Positions 35,776 through 47,076 of a stretch of DNA of 64,000 nucleotides are shown one piece after another. This DNA comes from Cyanobacteriota bacterium. GTDB lineage: Bacteria; Cyanobacteriota; Cyanobacteriia; PCC-6307; Cyanobiaceae. Every line of letters begins with the position of its first letter. Positions within the stretch are counted from its first letter, which is position 1. A program made the translations under genes and the position numbers. Location of the stretch: NCBI GenBank assembly GCA_026389315.1, contig JAPLIC010000053.1, positions 1 through 64,000 of the forward strand. The letters are read 5' to 3'. The notes beneath the pieces were generated by a model. It made no database searches. It was not told where the DNA came from and saw only the letters and a list, made by a program, of their open reading frames with translations.

Positions 35776-38652
35776 TCAGGGCTTCGTGCCAGCCGCCAGG
35801 CCCTCGGGCCTGGCCAGCGCCGGCAAGGGCGCCGCCGGCGCCCCTGATACCAGCCGCCGGATCGCATCCCCCAGGTCCTGCTCCATCAGGAAACGACGCC
35901 CGTCGGTGACGACAACGCGCACAAGGGTGGGCAGATCGTTGCTCTTGGATTGCAGATAGACCGGTTCGACATATAATAAACCATTGCCAATGGGCAGCAC
36001 CAACATGTTGCCCCTGAACAATCTTGACCCCAGGCGATTCCAGAGTCCGAATTGCAGACTGATGGTGGGGTCCTGGTCGGTGAGGGCTGAAATCTGTTGG
36101 GGGCCCAGCAAGAGCCGTTGTTGGGGAAAACGCACCAGGACCAGCTCCCCATAGTTGGGAGTGTCATTGCGGGCGGCCAGCCAGCCCACCAGATTGGTAC
36201 GCTTCAGCGGTGTGAAGGGCAGCAGCAACACGAATTCGCTTTGGCGCTCGCCGGGGAGTTGGAGGGTGACGTGATATGGACGAACTTCCGCATTTGTGGT
36301 GCCGTAGACCTCCTGGGGCACGGCCCAGACGTCATCCCCGTTGTAGAACGTGCGCACATCGGTGACGTGATATCTCAGCAGGCGCTCCGACTGAATCGAG
36401 AATTGCCGCTGCGGCACCCGGATGTGGCGTAGCAGTTCCGGGGGCATGGCCGACAGGGGCGCAAACAGCTCGGGGAAGGCTTTACGCCAGGTGCGCAGCA
36501 CCGGGTCTTCGGGATCACTCACATACAACCAAAGCCGGCCGTCATGGGCATCAACCACCGCCTTGACCGGATTGCGGAAATAGCGCAACCCCTTGGGGTT
36601 GGGGTCGCTGTAGGGATAGGAGCGGCTGCTGGTGAAGCCATCGAGGAGCCAGTATTGATGTTGTTCGGCCCGGTAGCCCGCCTGGGGCGTAAGGCGGGCC
36701 GTCACCAGGTAGGGCTCGCTCTCGAAATCCAGAAATGGGGCCAGGGCCTCCAGCCGTTGTTTCACCTGCCGGCGCAGCAGCAACAGCGAATTGGGTTGCA
36801 GGGAGCCCGTCAGCAGCACCCGCGCCTCCTGCAGATAGAGGGCGGCCGCTAGGCGGTGCCAACTGTTCGCCAAGGAGATGCCCTTGGTGCCGGAAAAATG
36901 GTTGTAAACATTGAGTTCGCCATCGGGGTAGTCGAATTCCTGCACCTTCGTCGGGGCGATGGCGTAAGGGGACGGCCCAGAGGAGTAGTAGAGCTGGGGA
37001 CGGCCCACCGGCAGCGTCGCCCGGGCTGCGGCATCGCTGATGCCCAGCTGCGGCAGGCCCTGAACCCTGCGACTGCGGCCGAGATCCTTGACGAAGAAAA
37101 GCGGCAGGCCATCGCTGCCGAAGGCGTTTACCGGCGAGACCGTGAATCCGTGGCCATGGGTGAACACCAAGTGGCGGTTCAGCCAGGTGCGGGAGCCTGC
37201 CGGCAAGGCGCCGCTATCCATTTCGCGGGCCGCGATCAGCACCTGGGTTGCCTCCCCCTGGCCCTGGCCGGCAGCGCGCAGGGGATAGCGATCGACAGCG
37301 GCGGAAGGAAAGGTGTAGTAGAGGCGCAACTGCTGCAGTTGGCGATTGGCGGCCAACAGCGGCGTTCTGTCCCAGAGGCGGATGTTGGCCAGGGTGCCCG
37401 GTGCCGCGGCCAGGTCGGCGGCGGTGAGGCTCTGGCGCGGCTGCAGGGTCACTGAACGTACGTTCTCTAGCCCGAAAGCCCGACGGGTTGCTCGGATGGT
37501 GCGTTTGAGATAAGGCGTTTCCACCGCCAGCTCCCGGGGCTGAACCCAAAACCGTTGCACCAGGGGCGCCACCAACCATTCGGCCACCGGCACCATCAAC
37601 AGGGTCATCGCCAGCGGGATCAGGGCGCCCCGTCGCAGCCAGTCCTTGGGCAAGGGCACCAATAACCCCACCGCCGTCAGCAGCAGCAGCAGGGTCAACA
37701 GCAACCGCAACGGCAGTCGGACGTAGAGGTCCACATGGCCGGCGCCGGCGGCAATGCCACTGCCCTGCACCATCAGGTCGAAGGGGGCCAGACCCGTGGC
37801 GCAGGCCGCCAGGATGGTGAGGAGGGCGAGCTGGGGCCGCAGCACCTTCTGCTGGTCGCGGCTCAAGCCGACAAAACGCAGATCACTCAAACTGGAGCCC
37901 TCCCCCAGGCTCAGCCAGAGTCCCCCCACCAGGCCAACGGCGACCTGGGCGATGGCCACGCTCAACAGCAGATGCAGGGCCGGTAGCCGCAGCACCGTGA
38001 AGGCCAGATCCAGACCCGTCAACGGGTCCTTTTCCCCGAACGGTTCGGCCAGCAAGGCGGGTAACCAGAGACTCCAGCCCCGGGCGATCGCCGTGGCGGA
38101 AGCAGCCAGGGCCGCGGCCAGGGCCAGCCGCAGGCTGTTGAGGGGCCAGATCAACAGGGGCCCTATCAGGGCCAGGGCCACACCTGCCACCAAAAGGGGG
38201 GACCAGGTGGAGGTGCCCGCCAAACCCGCCAAACCCGTCATCACCTCATCGCGAAAGGGGGAGGTGATCAAGCCTTTGGCTTGGATGAGTAGGTAGGACA
38301 GGCCAAGGGCCAGGGCCAGCAGCAGACCCGCAAGGCAGGCCACAAGGCTGGGGCTTTCCAATCGCAGGATGGGATCGTTGGGAAGCTGCTTCTGGGCGAC
38401 GGCCTGGCGTAGGCGCCAGCAGCGCTGCAGTTGCTGCAGCTGCAGCCACAGCCCCAGACCAAAGACCAGACCGAATGCCAGCAGCTGCAGTATCCAGCGC
38501 CGCATCACGACCGCTTGGAGCCCGAACTGGGCAAACCATTGCCATTCAATGGCCAAGCGTGCCAGGCCAAAAAACAGCAGCAGCGCCAGCGCCGCTCCAG
38601 CCAGCAGGGCGACGGGGATCAGGCGTGGCGACCAAGACCGTTCGGAAAGCAC
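35776..38652 (-). CDS. UPF0182 family large membrane protein
   Basis: 958 aa; multiple TM helices then KRTIRATRRAFGLENV...NRHLVFTHGHGFTVSPVN. Confidence 0.93.
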   Translation of the reverse strand: MLSERSWSPRLIPVALLAGAALALLLFFGLARLAIEWQWFAQFGLQAVVMRRWILQLLAFGLVFGLGLWLQLQQLQRCWRLRQAVAQKQLPNDPILRLESPSLVACLAGLLLALALGLSYLLIQAKGLITSPFRDEVMTGLAGLAGTSTWSPLLVAGVALALIGPLLIWPLNSLRLALAAALAASATAIARGWSLWLPALLAEPFGEKDPLTGLDLAFTVLRLPALHLLLSVAIAQVAVGLVGGLWLSLGEGSSLSDLRFVGLSRDQQKVLRPQLALLTILAACATGLAPFDLMVQGSGIAAGAGHVDLYVRLPLRLLLTLLLLLTAVGLLVPLPKDWLRRGALIPLAMTLLMVPVAEWLVAPLVQRFWVQPRELAVETPYLKRTIRATRRAFGLENVRSVTLQPRQSLTAADLAAAPGTLANIRLWDRTPLLAANRQLQQLRLYYTFPSAAVDRYPLRAAGQGQGEATQVLIAAREMDSGALPAGSRTWLNRHLVFTHGHGFTVSPVNAFGSDGLPLFFVKDLGRSRRVQGLPQLGISDAAARATLPVGRPQLYYSSGPSPYAIAPTKVQEFDYPDGELNVYNHFSGTKGISLANSWHRLAAALYLQEARVLLTGSLQPNSLLLLRRQVKQRLEALAPFLDFESEPYLVTARLTPQAGYRAEQHQYWLLDGFTSSRSYPYSDPNPKGLRYFRNPVKAVVDAHDGRLWLYVSDPEDPVLRTWRKAFPELFAPLSAMPPELLRHIRVPQRQFSIQSERLLRYHVTDVRTFYNGDDVWAVPQEVYGTTNAEVRPYHVTLQLPGERQSEFVLLLPFTPLKRTNLVGWLAARNDTPNYGELVLVRFPQQRLLLGPQQISALTDQDPTISLQFGLWNRLGSRLFRGNMLVLPIGNGLLYVEPVYLQSKSNDLPTLVRVVVTDGRRFLMEQDLGDAIRRLVSGAPAAPLPALARPEGLAAGTKP

Positions 38653-38810
38653 GCGGGCAGAAAAGCAACGCTCCAGGCCAGCGAGGCTAGGAAGGGACCC
38701 GGAGGATGGCCCAGGGGCAAGCCAGTTCGATTACCCGATCTGGCGGATCGGGTTTTAAAGAGGCGCCTCGCCAACGCTGTTAACCTCACTACATCGTCTG
38801 GCCGTGTGCC

Positions 38811-40100
38811 GTGACCGCCACCCTCTCTCGCTCCACCTTCACCGGTCTGCGCTGCAAGGAATGCGGCCACGCCTATGCCGCCGAAGCGCGTCACGTCTGC
38901 GAAGACGTTTGCTTTGGCCCCCTGGAGGTCGTTTACGACTACGACGTGATCCGTAGCCGGGTCAGCCGGGCCACCATCGAAGCCGGACCCATTTCGATCT
39001 GGCGTTATCGCGACTTTCTGCCGATCGAGGGAGATCCAATTGATGTCGGCACCGGCTTCACCCCCCTGCTGAGGGCCAACCGCCTGGCCCAGCGTTTGGG
39101 CCTCAAGGAGCTTTATATCAAGAATGACGGTGTCAACATGCCCACCCTGTCCTTTAAGGATCGGGTCGTATCGGTGGCCCTGACCCGGGCCCGGGAACTG
39201 GGATTTTCCACCGTCAGTTGTGCAAGTACCGGCAACCTGGCCAATTCCACTGCGGCAATTGCAGCCTATGCCGGTCTCGAATGCTGTGTTTTTATTCCCT
39301 CCGACCTTGAACTGGGCAAGGTTCTTGGCACGCTCGTCTATAATCCCACCTTGATGGCGGTCAAGGGGAATTACGACCAAGTCAACCGGCTCTGCTCCGA
39401 GGTGGCGAACACCTACGGATGGGGTTTCGTCAACATCAACCTGCGTCCTTACTACTCCGAGGGTTCCAAGACCCTTGGTTATGAGGTGATTGAGCAGCTC
39501 GGTTGGCGACTGCCTGACCACATCGTTGCCCCCCTGGCTTCCGGTTCCCTGTTCACCAAAATCCGCAAGGGATTTGACGAATTCATCAAGGTGGGCCTGG
39601 TGGAAGAGAAGCCCGTGCGTTTCAGCGGCGCCCAGGCTGAAGGCTGTTCGCCGATTGCCCAGGCCTTTGCCGAGGGCAGGGACTTCATCAAACCCGTCAA
39701 ACCCAACACCATTGCCAAGTCGATTGCCATTGGCAACCCCGCTGATGGTCCCTATGCCATTGATATTGCCCGCCGCACCGGTGGCAGTATCGCGGCGGTC
39801 ACGGATGGGGAAATCATCGACGGCATTAAATTGCTGGCGGAAACCGAGGGGGTGTTTACCGAGACCGCCGGTGGCACCACCATCGCCGTGCTCAAGAAGC
39901 TGGTGGAGCAAGGAAAAATCGACCCCGAAGAAACCACCGTCGCTTACATCACCGGCAACGGCCTCAAAACCACCGAAGCGATTGCCGCCTCGATCGGCGA
40001 ACCCTTTCTGATCGAGGCCCAGCTCGACAGCTTCAACGCCGCCTGGAAACGGTCCCAGTCCTTGCACCGCTCCACCTCAGAGAGAGCCCCGGCTCTTTAG
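38811..40100 (+). CDS. thrC: threonine synthase
   Basis: 429 aa; [53 protein letters not shown] (PLP Lys region). Confidence 0.95.
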   Translation: MTATLSRSTFTGLRCKECGHAYAAEARHVCEDVCFGPLEVVYDYDVIRSRVSRATIEAGPISIWRYRDFLPIEGDPIDVGTGFTPLLRANRLAQRLGLKELYIKNDGVNMPTLSFKDRVVSVALTRARELGFSTVSCASTGNLANSTAAIAAYAGLECCVFIPSDLELGKVLGTLVYNPTLMAVKGNYDQVNRLCSEVANTYGWGFVNINLRPYYSEGSKTLGYEVIEQLGWRLPDHIVAPLASGSLFTKIRKGFDEFIKVGLVEEKPVRFSGAQAEGCSPIAQAFAEGRDFIKPVKPNTIAKSIAIGNPADGPYAIDIARRTGGSIAAVTDGEIIDGIKLLAETEGVFTETAGGTTIAVLKKLVEQGKIDPEETTVAYITGNGLKTTEAIAASIGEPFLIEAQLDSFNAAWKRSQSLHRSTSERAPAL

Positions 40101-40137
40101 CGGCCTGACCAATCCTTCACCCGCCCCCAACGCTCCC

Positions 40138-40413
40138 ATGGCCGTCCAGGTTCTGATCCCCACACCCCTGCAGAAGTTCACTAACGACGAAGCCAGTGTC
40201 AATGTTGATGCCAACAGTGTCGATGGCTTGCTGCAGGCCCTCGAGGCCCGCTTTCCGGGGATCCTCGGCCGGCTCTGTGATGAAAACGGCACCCTGCGGC
40301 GTTTTCTCAACGTCTATGTCAACAGTGAAGACATCCGCTTCCTTGACAACCAGACCACAGCCTTGGCCGATGGCGACGAGGTCAGCATCGTGCCGGCGGT
40401 CGCTGGCGGCTGA
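40138..40413 (+). CDS. MoaD/ThiS-family ubiquitin-like sulfur carrier protein
   Basis: 91 aa; ...[17 protein letters not shown] with terminal Gly-Gly. Confidence 0.92.
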   Translation: MAVQVLIPTPLQKFTNDEASVNVDANSVDGLLQALEARFPGILGRLCDENGTLRRFLNVYVNSEDIRFLDNQTTALADGDEVSIVPAVAGG

Positions 40414-40536
40414 AGGCGATCGTGATCGTCCCTTTTGGGATCAGCATTGACGAGCGTCAGCGTCAGCAACGCTGATCCTTGGAACCGTGGCAGACCCTGC
40501 CCGATCCCATAGGGTTCGCTCCATGCTTGGGAGGCA

Positions 40537-41502
40537 ATGATGAACCAGAGTCCAACGCCATCACTGAGCCAGCACCAATGGCAGGCCGGCATCCAGATCT
40601 TTGACTATCGCCAAGCGGCCAATCCGATCCGCCCTGGCCTGACCGAACCGATCCCCTACCGGCGGTGGTCCCCCGAACTGCATGCAGCCGGTCCCACGGC
40701 GATCCTGCCCCTCGATCTCAGTGAAGAGCTGGGCTGCCCGGGACCGGCCACCAGTCCGGCCCTAGCCGCCCATTTCCTGCGGCTGCTGGCCGGTGAGGAG
40801 CTCAAGGCAGCCGCCAACGCCACCAGCTCCCTGTTTTACGTGCTGCGCGGCTCAGGCCAGCTGCAGCGTCCTGCAGCCCAGGATCAACCGACACTGCAAC
40901 TCTCCTGGGAAACTGGCGATCTCTTTGTGCTGCCGGCCGGCCCAGATCCCGTGCTGCAGGCCCAGACAGAAAGCATTATCTACTGGGTCCACGACGGGCC
41001 CCTGCTCAGCTATCTGGGAGTTAGGCCAAGCCAGCCCCGTTTTCGGGCCAGCCATTACCCCAGCGGATTACTTGAGGCCGAACTACAGATTCTGCTGGAC
41101 GACCCCAGCTCCGCCCGCAGCAACCGCTTGAGTATCTTGCTGGCCCACGAAGATCTTCCCGCTAGCCGTACGGTCAGTCACACCCTCTGGGCGATGCTCG
41201 GGGTGGTCCCTGCCGGGGCCATCCAACCCCCGCATCGGCATCAATCCGTGGCTCTCGATCTGATCATCGACTGTGATCCCGGCTGTTACACCCTGGCGGG
41301 CAGGGAGCTCAGTGATGACGGCACGATCCGTGATCCCCATCGCATCGATTGGCAGGCCGGAGGAGCGTTCATCACGCCTCCAGGCCATTGGCATGCCCAC
41401 GTCAATGAAAGCGGTCGCGCGGCCCGGCTGCTGCCGATTCAGGACTCCGGGCTGCACACTTACCTCAGAAGCCTGGACATCCGTTTTGCCGGGACCCACT
41501 GA
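40537..41502 (+). CDS. cupin-domain protein (two cupin halves)
   Basis: 321 aa; LFYVLRGSGQLQ...WETGDLFVLPAG and IQPPHRHQSVALDLIIDC...AGGAFITPPGHWHAHVNE. Confidence 0.82.
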   Translation: MMNQSPTPSLSQHQWQAGIQIFDYRQAANPIRPGLTEPIPYRRWSPELHAAGPTAILPLDLSEELGCPGPATSPALAAHFLRLLAGEELKAAANATSSLFYVLRGSGQLQRPAAQDQPTLQLSWETGDLFVLPAGPDPVLQAQTESIIYWVHDGPLLSYLGVRPSQPRFRASHYPSGLLEAELQILLDDPSSARSNRLSILLAHEDLPASRTVSHTLWAMLGVVPAGAIQPPHRHQSVALDLIIDCDPGCYTLAGRELSDDGTIRDPHRIDWQAGGAFITPPGHWHAHVNESGRAARLLPIQDSGLHTYLRSLDIRFAGTH

Positions 41503-41531
41503 TCTCTGCCCTGGAAAAGCATCGATGAAGC

Positions 41532-43472
41532 TCAGGTCTCGCCTACTGGCACCGCCAGCCGGGCTGCAGGCAGCGTCTGCCCAGTCACGGCCAGCTCTGG
41601 ATGATTGGTCTCCCAGGCCGCCACCGACTGGCGGAAGCTGTCGCCGTCAATGGTTTCCTCGGCGATCAGACGATCGACCAGTTCATCCATCAGCTCGCGC
41701 CGTGGACTCAGAATCGCTACGGCCCGCTCCAGGGACTGGCAGGCCAGCTCCCGCACCTGTTGGTCGATGCGATTTCCCGTATCGGCCGAATAGTGGGGTT
41801 GGGGTCGAAACCAGTCACGGCCAAGCAGCACTTCAGCCTCGTCGCTTTCCAGGGCCATCGGCCCCAGTTCCGAGAATCCGTAGCGGGTCACCATTTCCCG
41901 GCTGATTCGGCTGACCATCTGCAGATCACTTGACGCCCCCTGGGTGACCTCACTGGGACCAAAGACCACCATTTCGGCGGCACGGCCACCCAATAGCACG
42001 ACAAGCTTTGCCAGCAGATAGGCGCGGCTGATCAGCCCAGAATCCAGGATGTCCTCATCGGGCATCATCCGGGCAAAACCACCGACCCCTCCAGCCCGGG
42101 GCAGCAGGGTCACTTTGTCTAGCTGATCCGCATTGGGCACCAGGGAGGTGAGCAGGGCGTGACCGACTTCGTGATAAGCGATCAGACGTTTTTTGGCGCT
42201 GTCCTGCAACGGTGCGGCAGTCAGTCCCATGGTGATCCTCTCCAGGGCATCACCGATGGCCAGGTTGTCAACCTGAGTGAGATGGCGCCGAGCCGTCAGG
42301 ATCGCCGCCTCATTGAGCAGGTTGGCCAGGTCGGCGCCGGAAAACCCCGGGGTGCGCATCGCCCAGTCGGCGAGGGACACTTCATCGGCCAGGGGCCGGG
42401 TGCGGGCGTGAACCCCGAGGATCTGCTCACGGCCGCGGCGATCGGGCAGGTCGACGGTGATGCGTCGATCGAAGCGACCGGGCCGCATCAAGGCCGAATC
42501 CAGGACGTCGGGACGGTTGGTGGCGGCCAGCAGGATGACTCCGGAATTCTCCTCAAAGCCATCCATCTCGGTCAAGAGTTGGTTGAGGGTCTGTTCGCGC
42601 TCATCGTTGCCCCCACCGATGCCTGCGCCCCGCTGGCGACCAACGGCATCAATTTCGTCAATAAAAATAATGCAGGGGGCTTTGGCTTTGGCCTGGCGGA
42701 ACAGATCCCGCACCCGACTGGCCCCCACGCCCACAAACATCTCGACGAATTCCGAAGCCGCCATTGAGAAGAACGGCACGCCGGCTTCCCCGGCAATCGC
42801 TCGGGCCAGCAGGGTCTTGCCCGTTCCCGGAGGGCCGATCAGCAGAACGCCCTTGGGAATCTTGGCACCGACGGATGTGAAACGCTCCGGCGATTTCAAG
42901 AAAGTGACCACCTCCTGCAGCTCCTCCTTGGCCTCGGCAATGCCGGCGACGTCCTCAAAGCGCACCTGCACGCCGCCATCGGCCTGGAGGCGGGGCTGGC
43001 TGCGGCCAAAGCCGAGATGGCGGTTGGCCACTTGGGCTGAACGCCGCAGCAGCAGGGCCATGGCCGTCAGCAGCAGGGCCGCGAGCAGAAGATTGCTCAC
43101 GAGACCAGCGATGGCGTCATCGCGGACCTCATCGCGGACGGCAAGTGGCACGCCGGCATCCTCGGCCGTCTGCAGCAGCAGCTGGTTGTCGCTGAACACA
43201 GGCACATCCGCCGTGCGCCCGTTGTGGAAATAGACGGTGGCCATCCGTTGCCGGGGCATCAGCTCCAGCTCTTTCACCTTGCCTGCTTTGAGGTCCCTTA
43301 GCAATTGGCTGAAGGACGGCTTCGCTGCGTTGGCGTCGGTCCGGCTGAAGGGTTTCGCCGCTGGCTTGGGGCCGCTGGTTTGGGCTTGGCCAGGGGCCAT
43401 AGCCGGGACCGCACGGGGAGGGGCGGCGGGAGATTCGCCAGCGGGAAGGACGGGCGGTGGGCTGCTGCTCAC
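41532..43472 (-). CDS. ftsH: FtsH-family ATP-dependent zinc metalloprotease
   Basis: 646 aa; [29 protein letters not shown] region, [10 protein letters not shown] (HExxH). Confidence 0.96.
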   Translation of the reverse strand: MSSSPPPVLPAGESPAAPPRAVPAMAPGQAQTSGPKPAAKPFSRTDANAAKPSFSQLLRDLKAGKVKELELMPRQRMATVYFHNGRTADVPVFSDNQLLLQTAEDAGVPLAVRDEVRDDAIAGLVSNLLLAALLLTAMALLLRRSAQVANRHLGFGRSQPRLQADGGVQVRFEDVAGIAEAKEELQEVVTFLKSPERFTSVGAKIPKGVLLIGPPGTGKTLLARAIAGEAGVPFFSMAASEFVEMFVGVGASRVRDLFRQAKAKAPCIIFIDEIDAVGRQRGAGIGGGNDEREQTLNQLLTEMDGFEENSGVILLAATNRPDVLDSALMRPGRFDRRITVDLPDRRGREQILGVHARTRPLADEVSLADWAMRTPGFSGADLANLLNEAAILTARRHLTQVDNLAIGDALERITMGLTAAPLQDSAKKRLIAYHEVGHALLTSLVPNADQLDKVTLLPRAGGVGGFARMMPDEDILDSGLISRAYLLAKLVVLLGGRAAEMVVFGPSEVTQGASSDLQMVSRISREMVTRYGFSELGPMALESDEAEVLLGRDWFRPQPHYSADTGNRIDQQVRELACQSLERAVAILSPRRELMDELVDRLIAEETIDGDSFRQSVAAWETNHPELAVTGQTLPAARLAVPVGET

Positions 43473-43559
43473 TGGAGATCACCACAGAAATCGATCCTAG
43501 CGATTTGACGAAAGGAGGGGCCGCATTGGAAGATCTTTGTTTGGCATTAAAGAAGTCAG

Positions 43560-43733
43560 ATGGCCGTTCCTAAGAAGAAAACCTCCAAGGGCAAGCGCAA
43601 CCAACGCCATGCCCGCTGGAAGGCCAAAGCCGGTGAGGCTGCTGCCAAGGCCCTTTCCCTCGGCAAGTCGGTGCTGAGCGGCCGGGCCCGGGGCTTCGTT
43701 TATCCGATTGCCGAGGAAGCCGAAGACGAGTGA
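43560..43733 (+). CDS. rpmF: 50S ribosomal protein L32
   Basis: [57 protein letters not shown]; below ORF-track length cutoff. Confidence 0.96.
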   Translation: MAVPKKKTSKGKRNQRHARWKAKAGEAAAKALSLGKSVLSGRARGFVYPIAEEAEDE

Positions 43734-43751
43734 GCGACCGCTCGGCGCCCC

Positions 43752-44099
43752 TCAGGTTCCCAGCTTGAAAGCCTCAAGCACAACCGCATAGAGCGACCCA
43801 AGTCTGAGGTTATCGGCTACCACCCAGGCAAGGCTCGGTTCAGTCTTCACCACCTGGGAGCGCAGGCGCACGATGGCTTCGACAAGCAGCACCAGGGCCA
43901 ACACCACTACGGGTCTGCCGCCAGGCACCCGGGATATCAACACAGCCATCAGGTTCTGACTCAGGAAATAGCCCACCAGCAGCCCAAGCAGGGCCAGGCT
44001 GCCCCCGCGCCAGTTGCGCCGCACCTGGGTGAGTACGGCCCCGGCAAGCCTGCGTTGGGCCAGCTCCAGACGGGTCGTTTGGCGTAGCTTCCCGGTCAT
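43752..44099 (-). CDS. DUF565/Ycf20-like membrane protein
   Basis: RNWRGGSLALLGLLVGYFLSQNLMAVL...NLRLGSLYAVVLEAFKLGT; start MTGKL at 44099 (overlaps the HAD gene by 4 bp). Confidence 0.82.
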   Translation of the reverse strand: MTGKLRQTTRLELAQRRLAGAVLTQVRRNWRGGSLALLGLLVGYFLSQNLMAVLISRVPGGRPVVVLALVLLVEAIVRLRSQVVKTEPSLAWVVADNLRLGSLYAVVLEAFKLGT

Positions 44100-44857
44100 C
44101 GCCGCTCCAGAAGCTGGTGCAGATAGGAAAGCGTCACTCGGGTTTGATCGCAAGCCGGACCCTGCAGCACCTTCACGGGCCCCCTGACCGGCTCCAGGTT
44201 GTCGACAACAGCCGCTGCCGCCAGGAAGCCGGCCGCAGGCTCCTCTCGGGAGAGATCACTGAGGCTGACCAGGCAGGTCAGCCCGGCCGCCGTGGCCGCC
44301 GCCAGGCCGGCGACGGAGTCTTCGATAACAACAACAGCCCCGGGGGAAGGATCCAGCCGGTCGAGGGCGATCTGGTAACCCTGGGGATCCGGTTTCTTGC
44401 GCGCCACATCTTCACCACAGACCCAAAAGGCAAAGGCTCCTGAGAGGCTGGAAGCCAGTCCCCCCAGAAGAGCGGCCACCGCCGAACGCGAGCTGGTGGT
44501 GACGATCGCCTGGGGGATGCCGGCGGCCTGGGCCTCGGCGATCAAGGGGGCGACTCCCGGTCTCAAGGCCAGGCCGCCATCACCCACCAAATTCACGTAG
44601 TGCCGCTGTTTAGCGGCCATGAGGGTTTCCAGCCTTTCCCGGGGCCATGGGGCCTCACCTTGCTGGTGCCGATAGGCCGCCAGCCGTTCGCGACCGCCGC
44701 TCACCGCCAGCAAAGCCCGATAGGTGGCCCGGTCCCAATGCCAGGGCAAGCCGGCCTCCTTGAAGGCCAGGTTGAAGCCATGGCGGTGGCCCTCGAATTC
44801 GGTTTCGGCCAAGGTGCCATCGACATCCCAGAGCAGGGCTTTCAGCCGCCGGCCCAT
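44096..44857 (-). CDS. HAD-superfamily hydrolase, CbbY-like
   Basis: LLWDVDGTLAETEFEGHRHGFNLAF; ARKKPDPQGYQIALDRL; VVVIEDSVAGLAAATAAGL. Confidence 0.9.
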   Translation of the reverse strand: MGRRLKALLWDVDGTLAETEFEGHRHGFNLAFKEAGLPWHWDRATYRALLAVSGGRERLAAYRHQQGEAPWPRERLETLMAAKQRHYVNLVGDGGLALRPGVAPLIAEAQAAGIPQAIVTTSSRSAVAALLGGLASSLSGAFAFWVCGEDVARKKPDPQGYQIALDRLDPSPGAVVVIEDSVAGLAAATAAGLTCLVSLSDLSREEPAAGFLAAAAVVDNLEPVRGPVKVLQGPACDQTRVTLSYLHQLLERR

Positions 44858-44922
44858 GCCTCCTACCCCCCTGTGCTGACACCGGCAGGCTAGGGGGGGC
44901 CTGGGCCACGCCAGGTCCCAAA

Positions 44923-46866
44923 ATGCAGAACCGTGGTCCGTCAGCGTTGCCTCCCGCCTTCGATGAACCACGCTGGGTGTTGCCCGTGGCCTTGCCGCCC
45001 CGATCCCTGGAGCCCGGGGCCATGGCCAACCTGCCTCCAGAGCTGCTGGCGGTCCTGCTGCGCCGTGGCGTCGAGGGTCCCGAAGCGCTGGCAGACCTTT
45101 TGGATCCACCGCCGGCCCCCGATCCCCTGCACCATTTCGCCGATCTCAATCGGGCCTTGATGCGGCTGGAGATCGCCTGCCGCCAGGGGGAAGCGGTGGC
45201 GATCTGCGGCGATTATGACGCCGATGGCATGACCAGCACAGCCCTGCTCAGTGGGGTCCTCTCCCGCCTGGGGGCCCGTCCCAAACCGGCAATACCGCGT
45301 CGCATGGAGGAGGGCTACGGCCTCAATGTGGCCATGGTCGAGCGCCTGGCGGCGGAGGGCATCGGCTTGCTGATCACGGTGGACAACGGCGTCAGCGCCC
45401 TGGCGGCCCTGGATCGCGCCGCCGAGCTGGCCCTGGAGGTGCTCTTGACGCATCACCACAGCCTGCCGCCCCAATTACCTCCCCATCTGGCCCTGCTGCA
45501 TCCGGCCCTGACCCCCACCGACTCCCCTTACCGGGGGTTGGCCGGCGTGGGGCTGGCCCACGTGCTGGCCATGGCCCTCTGCCAGCGGTTGGGGCGTCGG
45601 GATGGCCAGGCCATCTCCCTGAATCTGTTTTGCATCGGCACCATCGCCGACATGGCTCCCCTGACGGGGGTCAACCGCCGTTGGCTGCTCGATGGACTGC
45701 CCCGGTTGGCCGCCTCCCCCCTGCCCGGCCTGAAGGCGTTGCAGCAGTTGGCGGGACTGGGCGACCGGCCTCTGGACGCCGAGGCGGTGGCCTTCCAGCT
45801 GGCACCCCGTATCAATGCGGTGGGCCGCCTCGGAGATCCCCTGCTGGTGGTTGAGCTGCTGACCACCGACGATCCTGATCTCGCCATGGATCTCGCCATG
45901 CGCTGCGAGGCCCTCAATCGCCAACGGCGTGAACTTTGCGATGCCATTGAGGCCGAAGCCTTGGCCCTGCTGGAGGCGGACGGATCCCAGTGGCCAGGTT
46001 TCTTACTCCTGGCCCAGGGCCACTGGCATCACGGCGTCATCGGCATCGTGGCCGCACGGTTGGTGGAACGTTGCGGCCGGCCGGTGGCCTTGCTGGCAGG
46101 GGAGGGGGGCGGCCAACTGCGGGCTTCGGTGCGGGCCCCCCGGGGCTTTCGCGTTGACGGGGCCCTCAGCGCTTGCGCCGATTTGCTGGAACGTTTTGGT
46201 GGCCACCCCGCTGCCGGCGGATTCACGGTGCAGGCCGCCAAGGTGCGGGAGCTGAAGGAGCGGCTGGAGGCCCTGGCCCAGGAGTGGCTGGGGGAACAGG
46301 GCAGCGGTCGCAAGGTGGAGCCGGAGGCGCTGTTGCCGTTATCACGCATCGATCGGGACTTCATGATGCAGTTAAAAAGGCTGGAACCTTTCGGCATCGG
46401 CCATGGGGCCCCCATCTTCTGGAGCCGCCATTGCCAGATTTCCAGCTGCCGGCTGTTGCGGGGCGGCCATTTAGAGCTGCAACTCGCCCAGGGAGCCCAC
46501 AAGCTGCGGGCGATGGCCTGGCGCTGGCAGGGTTCGGGACTGCCAGCAGGCTCTGTGGATGTGGCCTTTCGCCTGCGAATGGACCGCTGGCAGGGAGAAG
46601 AACGGCTGCAGCTGGAGGTGCTGGGCCTAAGGCCCAGCAGTGGCGACACGGTCGTGGTGATGCGCCGGCAACGCTGCTATTGGTGCCAAAAGGAAGGGGA
46701 TGGGGTGCTGATCCGCAACGATGCCGGCGAAGAAATTCGATGGCAAAACCACGAACGGATCGATGCCACCCAAGCGAATGGGGAAGGAAAAGACATAATC
46801 GCCTCCCACCCATACCTGCAAGCCCTGTTCAGGGATGCGGCGGTTGCCCTGGGCCTTACGGCCTGA
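44923..46866 (+). CDS. recJ: single-stranded-DNA-specific exonuclease RecJ
   Basis: 647 aa; AICGDYDADGMTSTALL, LITVDNGVSA, TIADMAPL. Confidence 0.95.
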   Translation: MQNRGPSALPPAFDEPRWVLPVALPPRSLEPGAMANLPPELLAVLLRRGVEGPEALADLLDPPPAPDPLHHFADLNRALMRLEIACRQGEAVAICGDYDADGMTSTALLSGVLSRLGARPKPAIPRRMEEGYGLNVAMVERLAAEGIGLLITVDNGVSALAALDRAAELALEVLLTHHHSLPPQLPPHLALLHPALTPTDSPYRGLAGVGLAHVLAMALCQRLGRRDGQAISLNLFCIGTIADMAPLTGVNRRWLLDGLPRLAASPLPGLKALQQLAGLGDRPLDAEAVAFQLAPRINAVGRLGDPLLVVELLTTDDPDLAMDLAMRCEALNRQRRELCDAIEAEALALLEADGSQWPGFLLLAQGHWHHGVIGIVAARLVERCGRPVALLAGEGGGQLRASVRAPRGFRVDGALSACADLLERFGGHPAAGGFTVQAAKVRELKERLEALAQEWLGEQGSGRKVEPEALLPLSRIDRDFMMQLKRLEPFGIGHGAPIFWSRHCQISSCRLLRGGHLELQLAQGAHKLRAMAWRWQGSGLPAGSVDVAFRLRMDRWQGEERLQLEVLGLRPSSGDTVVVMRRQRCYWCQKEGDGVLIRNDAGEEIRWQNHERIDATQANGEGKDIIASHPYLQALFRDAAVALGLTA

Positions 46867-46968
46867 CGACCGCCAAAAAATGCCAAAACGTGGCCAACCG
46901 TAGGGGCCATGTCTTGTGGTGCCAAGTCTTGGTGTGCAATGGCTTGGGGGACGTTGCCGAACGGGCGA

Positions 46969-47076
46969 TCAGAGGGCGCCGCGACGGTAGAAGAGAATGA
47001 AGATCACAGCCGGCCCGGCCAAGGTGATCAGGGCCAAGGCGGCAAAGTTGGAGATGAGATGGAAATCGATCGACAT
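46969..47076 (-). CDS. psb30: photosystem II protein Psb30 (Ycf12)
   Basis: [35 protein letters not shown] (35 aa), characteristic single-TM sequence. Confidence 0.88.
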   Translation of the reverse strand: MSIDFHLISNFAALALITLAGPAVIFILFYRRGAL

